Positions 58,675 through 64,000 of a stretch of 64,000 nucleotides of DNA are shown here, one piece after another (position 1 is the stretch's first letter; every line of letters begins with the position of its first letter). A model generated the notes under the pieces. The model saw only the letters and a list, made by a program, of their open reading frames with translations, did not search any database and was not told the origin of the DNA. A program made the position numbers and the translations under genes. Source of the stretch: Diphasiastrum complanatum (Eukaryota > Streptophyta > Lycopodiopsida > Lycopodiales > Lycopodiaceae); assembly GCA_029204225.1 (NCBI GenBank), contig CM055094.1, forward strand, positions 22,072,657 through 22,136,656. The letters run 5' to 3'.

Positions 58675-58717
58675 TCAATCTCCTCCTTTATGAGATGATG
58701 AAGGATTACTTAGTATG

Positions 58718-58832
58718 GTGGAAGGCCTTGTCCGAGGGCCTTCCTTGCAGAGGGCCCCTTGCACGAGGGTGGGAGCCCTCGGGCAAGGCCCCGACTTGCA
58801 CGGAAGGCCCAAGGCTCACGGGCCTTCCACGA
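58718..58832. repeat. GC-rich palindromic block
   Basis: ggtggaaggcc at the left pairs with ggccttccacg at the right. Several gggccttcc / ggaaggccc and gagggc / gccctc words lie between. The GC content is far above the flanks. In reverse it gives a spurious 105-codon frame. Confidence 0.6.
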
Positions 58833-58854
58833 CGTAATCCAAGGTGAGAAGGTG

Positions 58855-58955
58855 GAAAGAGAATTCATATTTTGGAGAGAGAATGCGGATTTCTGAGAGA
58901 GAATGGACATTCTGGAGAGAGAATGCACATCCAAAGAGACAATGGCAGATTCCGA
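58855..58955. repeat. Short minisatellite, about 24-bp unit
   Basis: Successive units read ggagagagaatgcggattt, tgagagagaatggacattct and ggagagagaatgcacatcc, then a diverged copy (aaagagacaatggcagatt). It follows directly on the GC-rich palindrome. Confidence 0.65.
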
Positions 58956-59039
58956 AGGAAGTGGATGCATATTCCGCTCATGTAGGTGCTTCCAAAATAC
59001 ACACAAAAGTTGAGGACTTGGCATCACGAGCCACGTAAA

Positions 59040-60900
59040 GCAGTGTCTTCAACATTGGCATACAATGGTTCAAGATTTGAACCAGAAATAAATTTACGCT
59101 TCTTCACTTTGAAATCATGAAATTTGTCTTTTGGGAAGACTACATCTCTACTAATAAATGCCTTACCAACCTGTAGATCATATATAGACTTTCTATCTTA
59201 TAATCTAATGGATATCCAAGAGATATGCAACAAAATCATGAACAATCAAGTTGTAGCTCTGGTGGACTATAGAAATTACTTATGGTTAATGAAATCTCAA
59301 CACTCTTTAATCATGATTGTTGCTACCTCCACTCTAGAGCCACACAGCACATGACATCAAAGAATGATTGGTTCAAAGTCCTCACCATCTCAGATTATGA
59401 CAAGTCCATCTACTTGGGAGACTTCAATTTTCACAAGATCGAAAATCTAGAAACTCTTCACGATGGTACCTTTAGGACTATCTCAGATGTAATTTATATT
59501 CTAGGCTTAACCACAACAATCATAAGATCAAATTGCTAATATTGTATCCATATAATATTTCTCAACATTGGTGGCATACTCACTAGCTAACTCAAGAGTA
59601 GATGGCTTTTTTGGCACATCAAAAATTGCAAGTCAACTTGAAGTCTGAATACAAAATATCCCTTTAGGTCCTTTTCAACAAGCTAATTGAATGTGTGTTC
59701 ATAACTCATGATTGATTATTATCATATTTCTTTATAGCCAATGTTTTTGAAAGCTAAATCATAAGCATTTAATTGTTTCAAGTAGTTCAAACAAGTTGCT
59801 AAAATCTAAAAAGGTCAAAAGATCAAGGCACTTCATATAGATGGAAGGGAGGAGTTCATCTCCATAGAAATGATCAAATTTCTTTCAACCAATGAGATTA
59901 AAAAATAGTTCATGACCATACATAGTCCTTAGAAAAATGGAGTTGCTAAGAGGAAGAACAGAACTCTTATAGGGTTTGTAATATCCATGCTAGCACATTG
60001 TAAGCTATCAAATAGATTTCGGATAGAAGTTGCATCATCAAAATGCGATCTTCAAAATATATCAAGCACTAAATATGTCACCAATTGGACTCTAGAGGAA
60101 GATTGGTCAAGTGGAGAACTTTATGTTGCACACTACAAAGTATTTGGTTACATTGCTTATGTTCATATTCCACTTGAGCTGAGAAGGAAGGGTGATCTAG
60201 CAAACTCAACATCAATATTTATTGTTATTCTTCTCAACACAAACCTTATAAACTTTAATACATGCTCGAATTTAAAAGAATTATATGTCAATGTGAACAT
60301 TATGTTTATTGAAGATCATTTTTCTAATGCAAAGTCAAAGGTCCAAGATCAACCATCCATGGTCTTTGACCTAAATCCTATTCCAACCATTCATTGTCCT
60401 TAATGAGATTGTCAATCAAATTCTGAATTTCAACCTGTCTAGACTACTCTTTGAAGATCATCAAGCTGGCCCATGTTGAGAAACCTCAGATAGTTCAAGA
60501 AGCAATATCAAAAGATGATATAAATTAATGAAAGGAGACCATGAATCAAATATACAATTTTCTCATGAAGAATGAGACACGAACACTCTCTGATTCTCCA
60601 AAGAAGAGAATAATTATTGATTGCAAGTGGATTTTCAAAAGGAAACCTATTGTAAATGGATCTAGTTTTTACTGGAAAAAAAGACTAGTGGTCAAAAGAT
60701 TTTCTCAACTCCCTATAGTTGACTACATTGAGACAACATCATTTAGTCCCATGGTCAAGATTGCATCCATTCAAACATTTCTTGCTATTGTTGTTGTATA
60801 AGACTTTAAAATGCATCAAATGGATGTACATATTGCTTTCTTGAATGGACTCTATATTTAGGAATTTTCTTTTTTCATTTAGGGTCTAGTCTTCAAAACT
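59040..60900 (+). mobile_element. Heavily decayed Ty1-copia element
   Basis: From left to right: protease-downstream block (ATQHMTSKNDWF, KSIYLGDFNF), integrase remnants in several frames (about 59820-59990, including NGVAKRKNRTL-like sequence), post-integrase (VFGYIAYVHIPLELRRKGD) and the start of reverse transcriptase (IIDCKWIFKRK, LVVKRFSQLPIVDYIETTSF, FKMHQMDVHIAFLNG with the catalytic Asp motif). It ends before the YVDD box. At 60900 aaacttaaggagggagcatta resembles a polypurine tract, so the rest of reverse transcriptase and RNase H is deleted. It is more diverged than the other copia copies. Confidence 0.75.
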
Positions 60901-62511
60901 TAAGGAGGGAGCATTAGATAATATCAACTTGCTACAAAACATAAAGAGACACTCAATTAGAACTTATGTGCGACATTAATTTAAAGATCATTTGGTTGAC
61001 GAATGCCTTGAGAGTATGAGTATTGCAAAACTAGGCACTACTTCAAACAATCATGTGGCCAAAAGGGCATATGGTAGTATATGGCACCTAATAGGCAAAG
61101 CATAATTGGCTTATCATATAGTATTAGGCACTGTAGCTTTTGCAACTATTATTGATTGGCATGTGTATCGGCAATCTTGCCAGATTGCGAGGTGAGGAAG
61201 CCGGTGATTTTCTAGCAAGATGAAAGAATCCAATGTGAAGCCGGTTCATTTCTATAGCGGGAGTTGCTGCTTGTGTTATTGTTCTTAGCATCCATGCAAG
61301 TGATGGTGCTTTCCTATATGGCAAGGGGTTACAGCCAATTCACATGCCACCATCACCCACAATCTTTGCACTTCTATTTTCAGCTCTTCTTTGCCCCCAT
61401 CGCTTCCCAAAGTGATATCTCCTCTTGCTATTGCTTCCAAAACAACATTCAATGAAAGAGCAAAGCCACTTGCTTTCCCTTTGAGACCTCATTCAAACTA
61501 TGTGAGATGATGCTTGTGATCTTATTCAATATCCCCTTCAAAACCATTTTGTCCCTTATGATCTCAAGTACTTCTCCATACGTGTGGCATGGAAGAAGAG
61601 GAATTACTACTATTCTCCTATATTGAGCAAGCGGGGTGCTATAGGTAGGCCACATGAAGAACTGTCAAAATAATATGCAAAAGATTTATTCGTGAGCTAA
61701 TTAGTTGAGCTATTCAAGGCATATGTGGACACAAATTATTGAAATGACTATTTAGTAAGTGGTAAGGACGCATTAACAAGAATTCACTCTCGAGACACTT
61801 TTGCAAAAATTTGTTATGGGTATAAAGCCAACGCCTTATCCACCCTTGTATATTTTCAAGCTTAGTTTGTGTATGCCTTTTCATTTCCGACTCAAACTTT
61901 AGAAGAAAGATACTTGTTGATACAAATTGATGACAACTATTTCTGATTCGTGAGTCACTATTTGGCATGATTCCTGAAGTTCAACCACAAAAGACTTAAC
62001 TTCCTAGTAATGGCCCTAGGCCTTTTTCAAAATAATTCACTCAAATCTCTAGTTATCTTGTAGTCAACATGCTTCGACAAGCAAGGCTTTCCTAATAAGC
62101 ATAAAAAAATCAATTGCATACTCAAAAAAAGCTACAAACCAATTATCAAAGTTATCTATTGTTCTCAACATTGAGTCACAGAGACAAAGATGGAATTAAA
62201 GCCTAAAAACAATTCTAGCCCATGTACTTCCTAGAACATGATACAAAACCAAGACCTACTCGAAGTTGAACTACCGCCTAATGTAGATTTAAACAGACAG
62301 GTCCAAGTGACATAAAAGCACCATAATGCCTATCCACCAATGAAGACCACGAGGAAGGTTTGGCACAGTTGTATTCAAAAGAGAGTATCGATAGTGGTTG
62401 AAGCGAAATAGTGAGTAGTCACATGATACAAGAGCAATTCTTCAACAAAAAGACTTTTTGAGTTCTTCCAAAAAACCTCAGTCAATCATTTTGTGATTAT
62501 CACATGATCCT
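60901..62511. other. Non-coding sequence, possibly copia 3' LTR
   Basis: Follows the probable polypurine tract of the copia element. No coding region or clear LTR end is seen; the small frames near 61124-61968 have no domain. Confidence 0.3.
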
Positions 62512-62635
62512 GCTCTGAGGGAAGAGGCATTCAGATGTGAGGGAAGAGGCATTCAAATGTAAGCTGTGAGAGAAGAAGCATTAAGCTGATTTTCCAACTA
62601 CCCTAAAACCGTGAGGGAAGAGTTCAACTGATTTT
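62512..62635. repeat. Minisatellite with gtgagggaagaggcatt unit
   Basis: Variants of tgagggaagaggcattcaga occur at about 62514, 62537, 62567 and 62610, mixed with a gctgattttccaact word that also occurs twice. Confidence 0.6.
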
Positions 62636-62943
62636 CCAATTGTGGGAAAGCCAACTAGGCTAGTAGTTAACACAACTAGACTGTGGGTAGAGTGTAGGTT
62701 ATATGGGAAACCCCACATTTTCCAACTGTGTAGGCTGGATGAGCACATCAAATGTGGCCAACGTGAGGCTGCTGTGGAGAAAAGTCATTTCTAAGTTTCT
62801 CATTGCTCCACGTTTTCCCTAAATCGTCTCTGAAGGGTAGTTGAAAGGTAACTAAAAACAATTGAAGTGAGAGAACACATGTATTTTAGAGACTTCTAGA
62901 AAGAAAATTTTCTAGAGAGAGAGAATATATAGAATTGCAATGG

Positions 62944-62945
<2 letters not shown>

Positions 62946-63037
<92 letters not shown>
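62946..63037. repeat. (GA)n microsatellite, about 46 units
   Basis: A pure GA/AG run of about 92 bp. The minus-strand Ser-Leu ORF across it is an artefact. Confidence 0.95.
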
Positions 63038-63039
<2 letters not shown>

Positions 63040-64000
63040 CTCTTGAATGCCTAAAATAATCCATTCTATGATGCAAAGAAAGATATGAATAGCATCAAGA
63101 ATTAGTTTTGTAATATTTGTAATGTCTCGATATAAGAATATTTTCCCATTGGTTTTCAATAGAAAATAAATTCCTGATTTTAGGTGGGTATAGATTGAAC
63201 TTGTATAGTTGCTTAAATAATTCTATCATACAAGTTGCCTAAGAAGATATTAAAGTACATTTGTATAGTTACCCCTAAAGCTATGATATCCCAAAGATAG
63301 AGTGGTTGCTAAATGAAGTAGTCAATATCCACGTGAGCCATCTTGAAACATAAAGATGTCACCACCATATAAGGCTAGTATAGAGTGCTACTACCATTGT
63401 TAGGTGGGTATACACTGCATGGATGGTACAGCTTAGTAATCAAGGAATTACGAACTCTATGAAACTAAAATCATTGTTGTGCCTAGGGTTGCAGTCAATA
63501 CTCATATTACTCATATTAATAATTAGACTATGGACAAAAAAAATGGATTTTGTCCAATATTAGTATAGTATCAAATTTTTACATATGCAATACATGATTC
63601 TATTCGTGGTGCCCCAAATACGTTGATGTCCGGGCACCAACAAAGTATTGTCTTTTTAGATCATGTGCATATTGCATAAAAAATAACAATCAAGTCAACT
63701 TGTAAAACATGTTTATAATTATCTAGATCTGGTTTCAAAAGATCCAGAAAAGTGTAATATCATAACTTGGGTGATAACTAAAATTTTTACTACCGGACCG
63801 ACACTTAATAATTAATCAGGACACCATAGAATGATAGAATGCAATGGGCATTTCTGCATAGCCAGATCCACCCTACTACCTAGTGATGTTATGTCCCCTA
63901 TCCCAGAGTTTACAGCACTGGTGTCACCCGCCCTCATACCAGTTTCACATCATCTGACAGGGTTGGATGTTCATTATCGAGTTGCCTGATGCAACTGAAG
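63038..64000. other. AT-rich sequence without a recognisable gene
   Basis: No ORF with a domain, no LTR end and no primer site was recognised. Confidence 0.4.

Noticed and set aside
58710-59027. 105-codon minus-strand ORF
   Set aside because: Covers the GC-rich palindrome and minisatellite; no domain.
62896-63159. Minus-strand ORF with a Ser-Leu repeat
   Set aside because: Translation of the GA microsatellite.
1-64000. CRISPR array, tRNA or rRNA genes, bacterial operons
   Set aside because: No regularly spaced direct repeats with unique spacers, no cloverleaf or rRNA signature noticed, and intron-containing plant-type content throughout.

Overview
This window reads as nuclear DNA of a land plant with a large, repeat-rich genome. 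The evidence is one intron-containing gene for a plant-style type IIB calcium pump, plus plant-type Ty1-copia and Ty3-gypsy LTR retrotransposons (primer sites TGGTATCAGAGC and an Athila/Tat-like TGGCGCC... site), all in AT-rich sequence with simple repeats. The clade (fern, lycophyte, gymnosperm or angiosperm) cannot be fixed from the sequence alone. No bacterial gene organisation, rRNA, tRNA or CRISPR array was seen.

Layout. 1-3.8 kb: remains of an unrecognised retroelement-associated ORF (here called ORF-X) on the minus strand. 3.8-7.8 kb: a copia gag/integrase fragment joined in frame to a gypsy RNase H/integrase, ending in an LTR-like promoter segment. 7.9-8.6 kb: a decayed SWIM zinc-finger coding sequence. 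8.9-11.8 kb: copia leader and a gag-protease fragment. 11.8-14.4 kb (minus): LTR, primer site, 1.75-kb leader and gag of a second retroelement, inserted beside a gypsy integrase remnant. 15.1-19.6 kb (minus): decayed copia elements. 19.6-24.4 kb: acidic ORF, gypsy reverse transcriptase, LTR-like segment and the most complete ORF-X copy. 24.4-29.6 kb (minus): a third retroelement (acidic gag, doubled primer-site-like sequence, LTR). 30.0-32.7 kb: gypsy RNase H and integrase followed by an extra 3' ORF. 32.7-38.1 kb: three LTR-like segments and two different gag genes. 38.1-44.8 kb: a large non-coding LTR element (LARD-like) that carries a nested-palindrome foldback element. 44.8-49.2 kb: copia integrase and gypsy RNase H remnants. 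51.8-55.6 kb (minus): the calcium ATPase gene. 55.6-64 kb: sequence with minisatellites, a decayed copia element and a long GA repeat.

Only the calcium pump (six exons inferred, 972-residue model) looks like an intact host gene. Its modelled N terminus is about 75-80 residues shorter than typical ACA pumps and lacks the usual calmodulin-binding region. The retroelements are nearly all broken by stops, frameshifts, deletions or nested insertions, so the window is mainly a record of layered insertion around one gene. The most unusual items are the ORF-X family, the extra ORF behind a gypsy integrase, the short motif reiterated upstream of the TATA box in three related LTR-like segments, and the nested palindromic element.
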